Shown here piece by piece: positions 1 through 7,831 of a DNA stretch of 14,340 bases. The notes beneath the pieces are model-generated. The model was not told where the DNA came from. It searched no databases and was given only the letters and a program-made list of their open reading frames with translations. This stretch comes from an uncultured Rhodanobacter sp. (GTDB lineage: Bacteria; Pseudomonadota; Gammaproteobacteria; Xanthomonadales; Rhodanobacteraceae): positions 1 to 14,340 of the forward strand of contig CAIKJM010000081.1 in NCBI GenBank assembly GCA_903827735.1, given 5' to 3'. Position 1 is the first letter of the stretch. Every line of letters starts with the position of its first letter. The position numbers and the translations under genes are program-made.

Positions 1-1711
1 CCTGCAGCTGGTCGACATCGCGTATCGGCAGACGGCCTAGCAGCTGGTCGGTGATCGCCAGCTGTGCCTCGAACGCGCCGCTGTGTTCGCCGTGGCGCAA
101 CAGGGTCAGCGCCAGTACGTCGGACCACGCGCGATCCAGCAGTGCCCGTAGCAGGCCGCGCGGCGGCGCCTGGGCAAAGCGCTCGGCCATGTACTCGCTG
201 GCGCGCTGGCGCGCCTGATCGAGTCGCTCGCGGCCTTTGGCCGCTTCCAGATGACGGCTTTCGGCGGTCTGCGCTTTGCGTGTCAGCAGCGAGAGATGAT
301 GTTCGATATCGGCCAGCAGGGCGGTGTAGAGGCCGGCGGTCGGTGGCTCCTGATTGGCGCGCGCCACCAGCTGGTCGAGTTTGGCCGCCAGCGGACGCCC
401 GCTCTCGTCGTCGCTGCCGTCGAGCCAGTCGTGCGCGGCAGCGGTGACGGTATCGAGCAGCTTGCGCGCGGGGTGATCGCGTTTTTCCAGAAACTCCGGC
501 TCTGCCACGGCGATGCGCGTGACCGGCAGCTGCATGTTGCCCAGCAGGGCATGCGCATTGTTGCCGCTGCCGTGCAGCTGCTGGCCGAGCTGCTCGAACA
601 GCATGGCAACCAGATCGACCGTGTCGCCCTGTTCGACGCTGAGCTGGGTCTGCGGTGCGCCGGCGGGTTTGCCGAGATTGAGCTGGGTCAGCAGCTCTTC
701 GCGCAGCCGCTGGGCGCTGCGCAATTCGCGACTGGCCTGGTCGGTGACCTTGACCAGATGCTGCTGCAGCGCGCCGAGCGCGACCTGCAGTTCATCGGCG
801 CTGGCGGCGCGACCGGCCGGTTGGCCGTGGGATGCGCTGGCCGCGGTGCGTCGCTGGGTCAACAGTTCGCGCAGCGACTCGAGCACCTCGATGGAATCGC
901 TGGTTGCAGCGCCCGAGGCGCTGGTCTGACGGACTTTCTCCACCGGAGCGGCGGAGGTTTCTGGCGTCGCAGTGCCCGGCCGCGTGTTGACCTGGCGCGG
1001 CACCGGGATGCTGCGCAGCTCGGGCAGAATGCCGTCCTCCAGCAGCTTCGCATTGACCGTGTCGTATACCGGGGCAAGCGCCTGGATCAGCTGCTCCTCG
1101 AAGCTCTGCATCAGCAGCAGGTGATGCTCCAGCGGCAGCTCAAGCACAAGGCTGGCCGCGTGGATGGCGCGCGTGAGCGCGTATGGGCCCAGTGGCAGCG
1201 CGCGACCGTCCAGCGGCGGCGCGCCGATCAGCACGGCCAGCCGATAGCCCAGCTCGTATAGCACGCTGTTATGGCGCATTTCGCCGCGCGCGCCGAGGCG
1301 CTCGATCGACATCACCATTTCCTGCTCGGTCTGATCGAGCAGCTGCAGCGACAGCCGCGATCGAGGGGTCGCGGGTGTTTCGGGTTTGAGCGAGGCCTTG
1401 TCGATCTCGTTGAAGGCGCCAGCCAGCTCCAGCAGAAACCGCTCTTCGAACGCCACGCGATCGTGCACCACGCGCAGGCGGCTGATCAGAAAGTCCTGCT
1501 GCTGCTTGGGCAGCTTGGCGCTTTCGGCCTGCTTGAACAGCTTCTGCTCGAAATCACTCAGGCAGTGATGCAGCGGTTCTTGCAAACCTTCCACGCAGAG
1601 CGCGTAAGAAGATTCGAGCAGCCGCTGCGCGCGCGCGGGCCAGCGTCCGTCTTTCAGACGGAATGATTGATACGCCTCGAAACGACGACGTCGATTCTGC
1701 TCGACATCCAT
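1..1711 (-). CDS. DUF1631 family protein, N-terminal ~570 residues (C-terminus off the left edge)
   Basis: The minus strand is open from the ATG at 1711 down to position 1 with no stop, so the gene is cut by the window edge. I translated it by hand. It begins MDVEQNRRRRFEAYQSFRL and is rich in Leu, Gln and Glu, probably largely helical. Around residue 420 it has the segment LPVTRIAVAEPEFLEKRDHP, which I recognise from memory as a conserved core of the DUF1631 family. Members are large (roughly 700-800 aa), cytosolic-looking and of unknown function; some Xanthomonas entries carry an unsupported thymidine phosphorylase label. A purine-rich GGGGATAGGG lies about 10-20 nt upstream of the start. 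hemW ends 99 nt upstream on the same strand, so it may be the last gene of the rph-rdgB-hemW set or have its own promoter; I found no convincing one. Long plus-strand ORFs here are shadows of this gene. Confidence 0.85.
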   Translation of the reverse strand, partial: MDVEQNRRRRFEAYQSFRLKDGRWPARAQRLLESSYALCVEGLQEPLHHCLSDFEQKLFKQAESAKLPKQQQDFLISRLRVVHDRVAFEERFLLELAGAFNEIDKASLKPETPATPRSRLSLQLLDQTEQEMVMSIERLGARGEMRHNSVLYELGYRLAVLIGAPPLDGRALPLGPYALTRAIHAASLVLELPLEHHLLLMQSFEEQLIQALAPVYDTVNAKLLEDGILPELRSIPVPRQVNTRPGTATPETSAAPVEKVRQTSASGAATSDSIEVLESLRELLTQRRTAASASHGQPAGRAASADELQVALGALQQHLVKVTDQASRELRSAQRLREELLTQLNLGKPAGAPQTQLSVEQGDTVDLVAMLFEQLGQQLHGSGNNAHALLGNMQLPVTRIAVAEPEFLEKRDHPARKLLDTVTAAAHDWLDGSDDESGRPLAAKLDQLVARANQEPPTAGLYTALLADIEHHLSLLTRKAQTAESRHLEAAKGRERLDQARQRASEYMAERFAQAPPRGLLRALLDRAWSDVLALTLLRHGEHSGAFEAQLAITDQLLGRLPIRDVDQLQ

Positions 1712-1810
1712 GATGAACTCGCCCTATCCCCAATCGGCTGAGTTTATGCCGCTTGTCACGGACGCGCTACTTCATAATCGTGTAGGGCCGTGCGGGATGG
1801 AGGCTGGGCG

Positions 1811-2980
1811 TCAGTCCAGAAAACTGGCGATGACGTCGTTCAGAAACCGCTGGCCGAGCGCGGTGGTCTGGAGTTTTTCCGGATCGTCGGTCAGCCAGCC
1901 GCGTTGGCGGGCGGCGGCCACTGCGGGCGCAATCATTTCCGGCGCTAGCCCGGTATGGGCAGAGAAGTCCGCCGAGGGCACGCCGTCGACCAGCCGCAGC
2001 GCGTTGAGCATGTATTCGAACGGCAGTTCGGCGGCCTCGACCACGCTATCGCCGCCGATGCGCTTCGCGCTGTCACCGGCATCCATATAACTCTTCGGCA
2101 GGCGCGACTTCCAGCGGCGGTGAACCGTGCCGCGGGTGGCGTCGCTGATCTTGCCGTGCGCGCCGGCGCCGATGCCGAGATAGTCGCCGAAGCGCCAGTA
2201 ATTGAGGTTGTGCGCGCAGCGCCGGTTGGCCTGGGCATATGCCGAGATTTCGTATTGCCCATAGCCGGCCGCCGCCAGTGCCTGTTCGCAGGCTTCCTGC
2301 ATCGCCCAGGCGTGGTCGTCGTCCGGCAGCGGCGGCGGGTTGGCGGCGAAGGCGGTATTGGGTTCGAGCGTGAGCTGGTAATGCGAGATATGCGTCGGCT
2401 GCAGCGCAACCGCGCGAGCCACGTCGGCCAGCGCACCGTCAAGCTGCTGCTGCGGCAGGGCGTACATCAGGTCCAGATTGATGTTGCGGTAGCCGGCATC
2501 CTGCGCCGACTTCACCGCGGCCTCGGCCTCGATCGCCGAATGGATGCGGCCCAGCCGCTTCAGCTTGTCGTCGTCGAAGCTCTGGATGCCGAACGAGATG
2601 CGGTTGACGCCGGCCGCCAGATAGCCGTCGAAACGGCCGTGTTCGACCGTGCCGGGATTGGTTTCCAGCGTGACTTCGACCTCGGCGTTGAACGGCAGCC
2701 GTGCACGCGCGCCATCGAGAAACCGCTCGATCAGCGCTGGTGCAAACAAGCTCGGCGTGCCGCCGCCGAAGAACACGCTGACGATCGGGCGCTGTTCAAG
2801 CGCCGCGCCGAAGTCGCGCCGGTCGGCGTCGAGATCGGCCAGCAGATGGTCGATGTATGCCTCGTACGGCGGCGGCTCGCTGCGCAAGCCGTGCGAGTTG
2901 AAGTCGCAGTACGGGCATTTTTTTACGCACCAGGGCATGTGCACGTAAAGCGACAGTGGGGGCGCGATCAGCGACGACAT
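1811..2980 (-). CDS. hemW: HemW, radical SAM haem chaperone (HemN-like)
   Basis: 389 aa, full length for HemW. The radical SAM cysteine motif is C18-x3-C22-x2-C25, followed by Asp26-Phe27. In true coproporphyrinogen III dehydrogenase (HemN) the residue two after the last cysteine is another Cys, so Phe27 assigns this to the HemW branch. GGGTPS at residues 72-77 is the family's SAM-binding glycine motif, and the C-terminal part carries the HemN_C region. HemW is known to bind haem and a 4Fe-4S cluster and to pass haem to respiratory enzymes; it is not a coproporphyrinogen oxidase, although often annotated so. It starts 18 nt after the rdgB stop on the same strand, as in many proteobacteria where rdgB and hemW are neighbours. 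The Shine-Dalgarno is weak (GATGAG), which suits coupled translation from rdgB. Confidence 0.95.
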   Translation of the reverse strand: MSSLIAPPLSLYVHMPWCVKKCPYCDFNSHGLRSEPPPYEAYIDHLLADLDADRRDFGAALEQRPIVSVFFGGGTPSLFAPALIERFLDGARARLPFNAEVEVTLETNPGTVEHGRFDGYLAAGVNRISFGIQSFDDDKLKRLGRIHSAIEAEAAVKSAQDAGYRNINLDLMYALPQQQLDGALADVARAVALQPTHISHYQLTLEPNTAFAANPPPLPDDDHAWAMQEACEQALAAAGYGQYEISAYAQANRRCAHNLNYWRFGDYLGIGAGAHGKISDATRGTVHRRWKSRLPKSYMDAGDSAKRIGGDSVVEAAELPFEYMLNALRLVDGVPSADFSAHTGLAPEMIAPAVAAARQRGWLTDDPEKLQTTALGQRFLNDVIASFLD

Positions 2981-2998
2981 TGGCTCATCGTCATCGGG

Positions 2999-3586
2999 TC
3001 AGGCGAGTTGCGCGCGCAGCCTGGCCAGCGCCTGGCCGCGATGGCTGATGCGCGACTTCAGTGCCGGATCGAGCTCGGCCGCACTGGCGCTCTGGCCGTC
3101 TGCGACAAACAGCGGGTCGTAGCCGAAACCTTGGATGCCGCGCGTTTCGCCGAGCACATGGCCATGCCAGCGACCTTCGGCGATCAGCGGCGCGGGATCG
3201 TCCGCGTGCCGGATCAGCGCGAGCACGCAGATGAAGAAGGCGCCGCGCTGTTCCGGCGGCACGCCGTCCAGCTCGCGCAGCAGCTTGGCGTTGTTGGCCG
3301 CGTTATCGCCGTGCGTGCCGGCATAACGAGCGGAGTAAAGGCCAGGCGCGCCGCGCAGATGGTCGACGCACAGGCCGGAGTCATCCGCCAGCGCAGGCAG
3401 GCCGGCGGCGCGGGCTGCGTGGCGTGCCTTCAGCAGCGCGTTTTCGACAAAGCTGAGGCCGGTTTCCTCGGCATCGTCCACGCCGAGGCTCGCCTGCGTC
3501 ACCACTTCAAAGCCGCTATCGGCCAGCAGCAGGTTGAACTCCGCGAGCTTGCCGGGGTTGCTGCTGGCCAGAACAATGCGCTGCAT
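2999..3586 (-). CDS. rdgB: RdgB/HAM1 dITP/XTP pyrophosphatase
   Basis: 195 aa, the normal size for RdgB (E. coli 197). It hydrolyses non-canonical purine triphosphates (dITP, ITP, XTP) to the monophosphate and pyrophosphate, which keeps deaminated bases out of DNA and RNA. Visible family motifs are SSNPGK (residues 8-13) for nucleotide phosphate binding, ETG-LSFVENA with the metal-binding Glu, ALADDSGL with the catalytic Asp pair, GFGYDPLF for base recognition, and SHRGQAL near the C-terminus. The ATG is 7 nt after the rph stop, with little room for an independent ribosome site, so translation is probably coupled to rph. hemW follows 18 nt later. Nothing is missing or unusual in the protein. 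Confidence 0.96.
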   Translation of the reverse strand: MQRIVLASSNPGKLAEFNLLLADSGFEVVTQASLGVDDAEETGLSFVENALLKARHAARAAGLPALADDSGLCVDHLRGAPGLYSARYAGTHGDNAANNAKLLRELDGVPPEQRGAFFICVLALIRHADDPAPLIAEGRWHGHVLGETRGIQGFGYDPLFVADGQSASAAELDPALKSRISHRGQALARLRAQLA

Positions 3587-3593
3587 AACGGAC

Positions 3594-4328
3594 TCAACCG
3601 GCCGGCGTCAGCGCCGCGCGCTGCGCCAGTACCAGCTCGCCGATGCCTTTCTCAGCCAGCGCCAGCAGCGCGTTCATTTCGTCGCGGCGAAACGCATGAC
3701 CTTCAGCGGTGCCCTGTACTTCGATAAAGCCGCCGCCGTCGTTCATCACCACGTTCATGTCGGTATCGCAGTTGGAGTCCTCGGCGTAATCGAGATCCAG
3801 GACCGGCATGCCTTTGTAGATGCCGACGGAAATCGCGGCGACGGCGCCGACGATAGGGTTGCGCTTGAGGTTTTCGCGCTTCATCAGGTGATTGACCGCG
3901 TCGACCAGGGCGACGTAGGCGCCGGTAATCGCCGCCGTGCGGGTGCCGCCGTCGGCCTGGATCACGTCGCAGTCCAGCGTGATGACGCGCTCGCCCAGCG
4001 CCTGGCGGTTGATGCAGGCGCGCAGGCTGCGGCCGATCAGCCGCTGGATCTCCATTGTGCGGCCGCCTTGGCCGCCGCGCGCGGCTTCGCGCTGCGTGCG
4101 GGTGTTGGTGGCACGAGGCAGCATGCCGTACTCGGCGGTGACCCAGCCTTCGCCCTTGCCGCGCAGCCAGTTCGGCACGCGATCCTCGATGCTGGCCGTG
4201 CACAGCACGCGGGTGTCGCCGAAGCTCACCAGCACCGAACCTTCGGCGTGGCGGGTGTAATGGCGTTCGATGGTAACGCTGCGCAGCTGGTCGCTGGCGC
4301 GGCCGCTGGGGCGGGTAACTGCATTCAT
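3594..4328 (-). CDS. rph: RNase PH, tRNA 3'-end phosphorolytic exoribonuclease
   Basis: 244 aa from the ATG at 4328 (E. coli active form 238). RNase PH uses phosphate to remove nucleotides downstream of the CCA end of tRNA precursors and acts as a hexameric ring. The N-terminus RPSGRASDQLR, then HAEGSVLVSFGDTRVLCTAS, GGRTMEIQRLIGRSLRA and the acidic DLDYAEDSNCDTDMN segment are hallmark motifs. The frame stays open to another ATG at 4385, which adds 19 residues with no family counterpart. I prefer 4328 by homology, although no good Shine-Dalgarno precedes it (the bases are CCCTCC), whereas 4385 has GAGAG just upstream. A TAAACT hexamer at 4381-4376 could be the -10 of a minus-strand promoter; if so, transcription would begin after the longer start. 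First gene of the rph-rdgB-hemW set, divergent from yicC. Confidence 0.94.
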   Translation of the reverse strand: MNAVTRPSGRASDQLRSVTIERHYTRHAEGSVLVSFGDTRVLCTASIEDRVPNWLRGKGEGWVTAEYGMLPRATNTRTQREAARGGQGGRTMEIQRLIGRSLRACINRQALGERVITLDCDVIQADGGTRTAAITGAYVALVDAVNHLMKRENLKRNPIVGAVAAISVGIYKGMPVLDLDYAEDSNCDTDMNVVMNDGGGFIEVQGTAEGHAFRRDEMNALLALAEKGIGELVLAQRAALTPAG

Positions 4329-4418
4329 GGAGGGCTTCGCTTCGGATCGCCGGGGCAAGCAGGGCGGGGTCGGAGAGTTTACCATTGCGTTCTCTCACGA
4401 CGCCTGGATGTCACTCGA

Positions 4419-5282
4419 ATGATTCGCAGCATGACGGCTTATGCCAGCGCTGAAACCACCAGCCCCGCAGGCACGCTCAGCTGCGAACTGCGCACGGTCA
4501 ACCATCGCTATCTGGAACTGAGCCCGCGCCTGCCGGACGAACTGCGCGGCTTCGAGTCGCTGCTGCGCGAGCGCATTGCGTCCAAGTTGTCGCGCGGCAA
4601 GCTGGATATCACCGTGCGCCTGCGCGGCAACGATGCGCGCAGCGACAGCCTCAACATCAACGACGCGCTGGTGTCCAAACTGGCCGAACTGGCCCTGAGC
4701 ATGCGCACGCGCTTTCCGCAGATGCGCGTTGAACTGACCGATCTGCTGCGCTTTCCCGGTGTGATGCAGCAGGCGGAGATCGATCCGGAGGCGCAGCAGG
4801 CCGCGCTGTTCGAGGTGCTCGATCGCGCGCTTGACGCGCTTACGGCGACGCGCGAGCGCGAGGGCGAAAAGCTTGGCGAGATCCTGCGCGACAAGCTCGA
4901 CGGGATCGAGCGCGTGGTCGCCGACGTACGCAGCTGGATGCCGGAAATCCGTGCGGCGTTGCGCACCCGCCTCGAAGGCCGGCTGGCCGACATCAAGCAG
5001 CCGATCGAGCCCGGCCGTCTGGAACAGGAGCTGGTGATGCAGATCACCCGCACCGACGTGGACGAAGAGCTGGATCGTCTCAGCACACATATCGGCGAAA
5101 CCCGCCGCGTGCTGGGGCTGAAAGAGCCGGTCGGCCGCCGGCTGGATTTCCTGATGCAGGAGTTCAACCGCGAGGCGAACACGCTTGGTTCCAAATCGGT
5201 CGACACCCGCAGCACCAACGCGGCGGTCGAGCTGAAGGTGCTGATCGAGCAGATGCGCGAGCAGGTGCAGAACATCGAGTGA
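4419..5282 (+). CDS. yicC: YicC family endoribonuclease
   Basis: 287 aa, the same length as E. coli YicC. It starts MIRSMTAYASAE and has RTVNHRYLEL and LPDELRGFESLLRERI, all typical of the YicC N-terminal domain. The DUF1732 C-terminal domain includes LDFLMQEFNREANTLGSKS and ends AAVELKVLIEQMREQVQNIE, the canonical tail. E. coli YicC has been reported as an endoribonuclease that affects small RNA stability. The reading frame continues upstream to about 3534, but that stretch is antisense to rph and lacks family similarity, so the start is the ATG at 4419 (a second ATG four codons in, at 4431, is a less likely alternative). The Shine-Dalgarno is poor. In E. coli yicC is next to rph, divergently arranged as here. 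Confidence 0.95.
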   Translation: MIRSMTAYASAETTSPAGTLSCELRTVNHRYLELSPRLPDELRGFESLLRERIASKLSRGKLDITVRLRGNDARSDSLNINDALVSKLAELALSMRTRFPQMRVELTDLLRFPGVMQQAEIDPEAQQAALFEVLDRALDALTATREREGEKLGEILRDKLDGIERVVADVRSWMPEIRAALRTRLEGRLADIKQPIEPGRLEQELVMQITRTDVDEELDRLSTHIGETRRVLGLKEPVGRRLDFLMQEFNREANTLGSKSVDTRSTNAAVELKVLIEQMREQVQNIE

Positions 5283-5295
5283 CGCGTGTTCGATA

Positions 5296-5320
5296 ACCCG
5301 ATTTCAATAGCCGATCGGGT
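5296..5320. terminator. Possible hairpin between convergent yicC and the exported-protein gene
   Basis: ACCCGAT (5296-5302) and ATCGGGT (5314-5320) are a perfect 7-bp inverted repeat around an 11-nt loop, in the 61-bp gap between two convergent stop codons. The position suits a shared terminator, but neither side has a U-tract, so it may be only a stem that protects transcript ends, or chance. Confidence 0.35.
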
Positions 5321-5343
5321 CACTGGAATCTCTCAATCGCGAA

Positions 5344-5976
5344 CTATTTCGACACGGATGCCGCTGTTGTCGTGTAATCGACCGCTCCGATCGTTGTGAT
5401 GGACAGCTTGCCTTCGTCGGCCGTCGCTTCTATGCCTTCGAAGCTCACTCTGACATCCGCAAAGACCCAGCTGGCGCTGATACCTTCGGTCGGCTTTCCC
5501 GCACCGGTCTGACCGTGCGTCTTGGCGATGGAGGTGGGAATGCCGTACTTTTTTTTGAGCATGGCATAGATGGCTTTCTGGCTGTCCAGCCCACTGGTGC
5601 TCACGAGAACGCCCTGCACGGTACCGTCCAGTATCAGCAGCGCGAAACCGCGTGCGTGCATACCCGCCGCAAGCGCGGGCTCTTCAGAGCGGCTGAAGTG
5701 GACCGGCAGGGTTTTCGCGCGGCCATCCGCACTTGTATCGGCGCGGGTAGGCGACTCCATGCAGGTGCTGTCGAGCGTCGGCGACCAGGCCCTGCTGTCG
5801 AAGAGCCCATCCCGCGTTGTCGGGCAGGTGATCAGCGTCGGTGGCTGTTCCAGTGCGAATCCTAAAATCTGGAGGCTGGGTGCCGATGTCGGGCTCGTGG
5901 CCCGGTGGGATGCCTGCACAGCCGCGGATATGCCTGCGGCGCTCAGCGCGAGCATCAAAATAAGCCTTGCCTTCAT
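5344..5976 (-). CDS. Putative exported protein of unknown function
   Basis: 210 aa from the ATG at 5976. A clear signal peptide is visible: basic MKAR, hydrophobic LILMLALSAAGISAAV, then a small-residue cleavage region near QAS. The upstream GTG at 6006 would add ten residues in front of the signal; AAGGGG about 11 nt before the ATG favours 5976. The mature part has two cysteines about 22 residues apart (a possible disulphide), then a compact-looking domain containing FALLILDGTVQGVLVSTSG, AIYAMLKKKYG and a C-terminal WVFADVRVSFEG strand region. I do not recognise a named family; the periplasm is the likely location. It lies between yicC and gmk on the opposite strand and converges on yicC. 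A run of eight A residues encodes the Lys-Lys-Lys segment. No frameshift or truncation is evident. Confidence 0.75.
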   Translation of the reverse strand: MKARLILMLALSAAGISAAVQASHRATSPTSAPSLQILGFALEQPPTLITCPTTRDGLFDSRAWSPTLDSTCMESPTRADTSADGRAKTLPVHFSRSEEPALAAGMHARGFALLILDGTVQGVLVSTSGLDSQKAIYAMLKKKYGIPTSIAKTHGQTGAGKPTEGISASWVFADVRVSFEGIEATADEGKLSITTIGAVDYTTTAASVSK

Positions 5977-6121
5977 CGGGCGCCGTTTCCCCTTATCAAT
6001 CCCCACAGCCTAACAAACATGAGAGTTTTCGAATTCAGCGCAGTCGGCATAAACGCATCATGCGGCGGCATCGCCGACGCTTTCGACGCGGCGCAACGGC
6101 AGGGCGAGCGCGCCCAGCCGT

Positions 6122-6127
6122 TATACT
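6122..6127 (+). promoter_or_regulatory. Candidate -10 element upstream of gmk
   Basis: TATACT matches five of six bases of the sigma-70 -10 consensus, in otherwise GC-rich sequence. At 17-18 bp upstream the bases (GCAGGG) do not resemble a -35 box, so this is a partial promoter call. Transcription would start near 6134, which is the A of an ATG. Confidence 0.35.
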
Positions 6128-6133
6128 CCGCCG

Positions 6134-6250
6134 ATGAATGCCGATTCCTCATTGCCAAACGCCCAGCGACGCGCCGACGCTGAATATCCCGGCGGCAAAA
6201 CGCCGCGGCAGCTCATTCCTGCGGCACGGCATCGGACGAACTTGGCATGA
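6134..6250 (+). CDS. Candidate 38-aa leader ORF overlapping the gmk start
   Basis: ATG at 6134 opens a 38-codon frame (begins MNADSSLPNAQRRADAEYP, ends HRTNLA). Its TGA at 6248-6250 overlaps the gmk ATG in an ATGA junction, the usual layout for coupled translation. The candidate -10 box at 6122-6127 would place the transcript start at or next to this ATG, so the message could be leaderless. gmk itself has only a weak Shine-Dalgarno (GGA about 10 nt upstream). Against it: third-position GC is about 62% by hand count, lower than the strongly GC-biased third positions of the surrounding genes; the peptide resembles nothing I know; and such overlaps arise by chance. I include it as a hypothesis only. 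Confidence 0.25.
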   Translation: MNADSSLPNAQRRADAEYPGGKTPRQLIPAARHRTNLA

Positions 6251-6891
6251 GCATCGCTGCGTCAACCGTAGAGCTCGAAGGCACGCTGTTCGTCGTGGCC
6301 GCACCGTCCGGTGCGGGCAAGTCGAGCCTGGTCAATGCGCTGCTTGAGCGCGAGCCGGCCATCTCGCTGTCGGTATCGCACACCACGCGGCCGCCGCGGC
6401 AGGGCGAACAGTATGGTCGGCACTACTTCTTTGTGGAGCGCGCGGAATTCGAGCGCGAGATCGGCGAAGGGATTTTTCTCGAGTACGCCGAAGTCCACGG
6501 CAATCTCTACGGCACGTCGCGCACTACCGTGCAATCGCTGCTGGGCGAAGGGCGCGATGTGCTGCTGGAGATCGACTGGCAGGGCGCCGAGCAGGTTCGT
6601 CGCAGCAAGCCCGACTGCGTCAGCATTTTCATTTTGCCGCCTTCGCGCGCCGAGCTGGAGCGCCGGCTGCGCGGGCGCGGGTCGGACAGCGCCGAAGTGA
6701 TCGAGCGCCGGCTGCACAACTCGCGCGGCGAAATTGCCCACGCGCACGAATTCGACTACATCCTGATCAACGATGCTTTTGCCGACGCCCTGGACGACCT
6801 GCAGGCGATTGTGCGAGCGGTGCGCCAGCGCAGCGCGCTGCAGTGGCGGCGGCACGAGGCGCTGATCGCGGAGCTGCTGGCCGGAGGGTGA
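6247..6891 (+). CDS. gmk: Guanylate kinase
   Basis: 214 aa (E. coli 207). It phosphorylates GMP or dGMP to the diphosphate with ATP, an essential step in GTP and (p)ppGpp supply. The P-loop is APSGAGKSS (residues 19-27, Lys25), followed by SVSHTTRPPRQGEQYGRHY, the GMP-binding region with its Ser, Arg and Tyr contacts. EYAEVHGNLYGTS and LLEIDWQGAEQVR are also standard. The ATG at 6247 gives a normal N-terminus. In E. coli gmk is followed directly by rpoZ and spoT; here the Mla genes come between. The next gene starts 103 nt downstream with no visible terminator, so read-through into mlaF is possible. Confidence 0.97.
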   Translation: MSIAASTVELEGTLFVVAAPSGAGKSSLVNALLEREPAISLSVSHTTRPPRQGEQYGRHYFFVERAEFEREIGEGIFLEYAEVHGNLYGTSRTTVQSLLGEGRDVLLEIDWQGAEQVRRSKPDCVSIFILPPSRAELERRLRGRGSDSAEVIERRLHNSRGEIAHAHEFDYILINDAFADALDDLQAIVRAVRQRSALQWRRHEALIAELLAGG

Positions 6892-6994
6892 GCGGTCGCA
6901 GGGCTGAGCGAGAGTTAAGCGGCGCGCGGGTATTCATGGTCTTCGCACGGTTCTTCGGCTACCTTGAACGTCTTCTTATCGCCGTTTCCTTCCC

Positions 6995-7831
6995 ATGACT
7001 GATCCCGTACGCAACCCGCCTGACGACAGCACCCTGGTGCGGGTTCGCGGCCTGACGACGGTACTCAACGGCAAGACCATTTTCGACAAGCTCGATCTGG
7101 ACATCCCGCGCGGCAAGGTCACCGCCATCATGGGCCCCAGTGGCACCGGCAAAACGACCTTGCTCAAGCACATCACCGGGCAGATGACGCCGGACGCCGG
7201 TCAGATCCTGGTCGACGGCAAGGACGTGCCCCGGTTGTCGCGTGAAGCGCTGTACAAGCTGCGCGAGGGGATCGGCTATCTGTTTCAGAACTCGGCCCTG
7301 CTGACGGACTTCAGCGTGTTCGAGAACGTGGCCTTTCCGCTGCGCCAGCATACCAAGCTGCCGGAAGTGCTGATTCGTAACGTGGTGCTGCTGAAACTGC
7401 AGGCGGTCGGCCTGCGCGGTGCCGCCCAGCTGATGCCGAACGAGCTGTCCGGCGGCATGGCGCGGCGGGTCGCGCTGGCGCGCGCGATCGTGTTCGATCC
7501 CATGCTCATTCTTTATGACGAACCCTTCGTGGGGCTCGATCCTGTGGCCCTGAACCAGGTGTTGAAATTGATCCGCACGCTCAACGAAACGCTCGGCATC
7601 ACCAGCGTGCTGGTGGCGCACGAAATCGAGGCGGTGAAGCGGATCGCCGATCACGTGTTCCTGATTGCCAACGGCAAGGTGGTGGCGCAGGGCGATCCGA
7701 AGACCATCGCCAACGACGGCTCGGCCTGGACGAAGCAGTTTTTCGGTGGGCAGGAGGATGGCCCAGTGCCGTTCCAGTACCCCGCCGGTGACTACGCGCA
7801 AGCGCTGGGCTTTTCCGGAGCTGCCAAATGA
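6995..7831 (+). CDS. mlaF: MlaF, ATPase of the phospholipid ABC transporter
   Basis: 278 aa, similar to E. coli MlaF (269). It powers MlaFEDB at the inner membrane, which exchanges phospholipid with the periplasmic carrier MlaC. Walker A is GPSGTGKTT (47-55, Lys53), the Q-loop region reads LFQNSALLTDFSVFENVAFPLR, the signature is LSGGM (151-155), Walker B ends in Asp175-Glu176 (LILYDEPFVGLDP) and the H-loop is His209. All catalytic residues are present. The C-terminal tail (after about 250) is where MlaF proteins contact MlaB. The start codon lacks a Shine-Dalgarno; a 20-codon upstream frame (6936-6998) ends in an ATGA overlap with it. The stop overlaps the mlaE start by four bases. Confidence 0.96.
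   Translation: MTDPVRNPPDDSTLVRVRGLTTVLNGKTIFDKLDLDIPRGKVTAIMGPSGTGKTTLLKHITGQMTPDAGQILVDGKDVPRLSREALYKLREGIGYLFQNSALLTDFSVFENVAFPLRQHTKLPEVLIRNVVLLKLQAVGLRGAAQLMPNELSGGMARRVALARAIVFDPMLILYDEPFVGLDPVALNQVLKLIRTLNETLGITSVLVAHEIEAVKRIADHVFLIANGKVVAQGDPKTIANDGSAWTKQFFGGQEDGPVPFQYPAGDYAQALGFSGAAK

Noticed and set aside
251..1261. 336-codon plus-strand open frame
   Set aside because: Antisense to the DUF1631 gene, whose own frame is uninterrupted and has family motifs.
1712..1810. Possible promoter for the DUF1631 gene
   Set aside because: TAAACT-like hexamer present but no -35 at usable spacing; nothing convincing in the gap.
1955..3727. 590-codon plus-strand open frame
   Set aside because: It is antisense to hemW, rdgB and part of rph, which have complete catalytic motifs; long antisense frames are expected in GC-rich genes with strong third-position bias.
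3534..4418. N-terminal extension of the yicC frame
   Set aside because: It runs antisense through rph and has no similarity to YicC; the family start MIRSMTAY is at 4419.
6959..7801. 280-codon minus-strand open frame opposite mlaF
   Set aside because: mlaF has complete ABC ATPase motifs; the antisense translation looks like ordinary His/Arg/Gln-rich shadow sequence.
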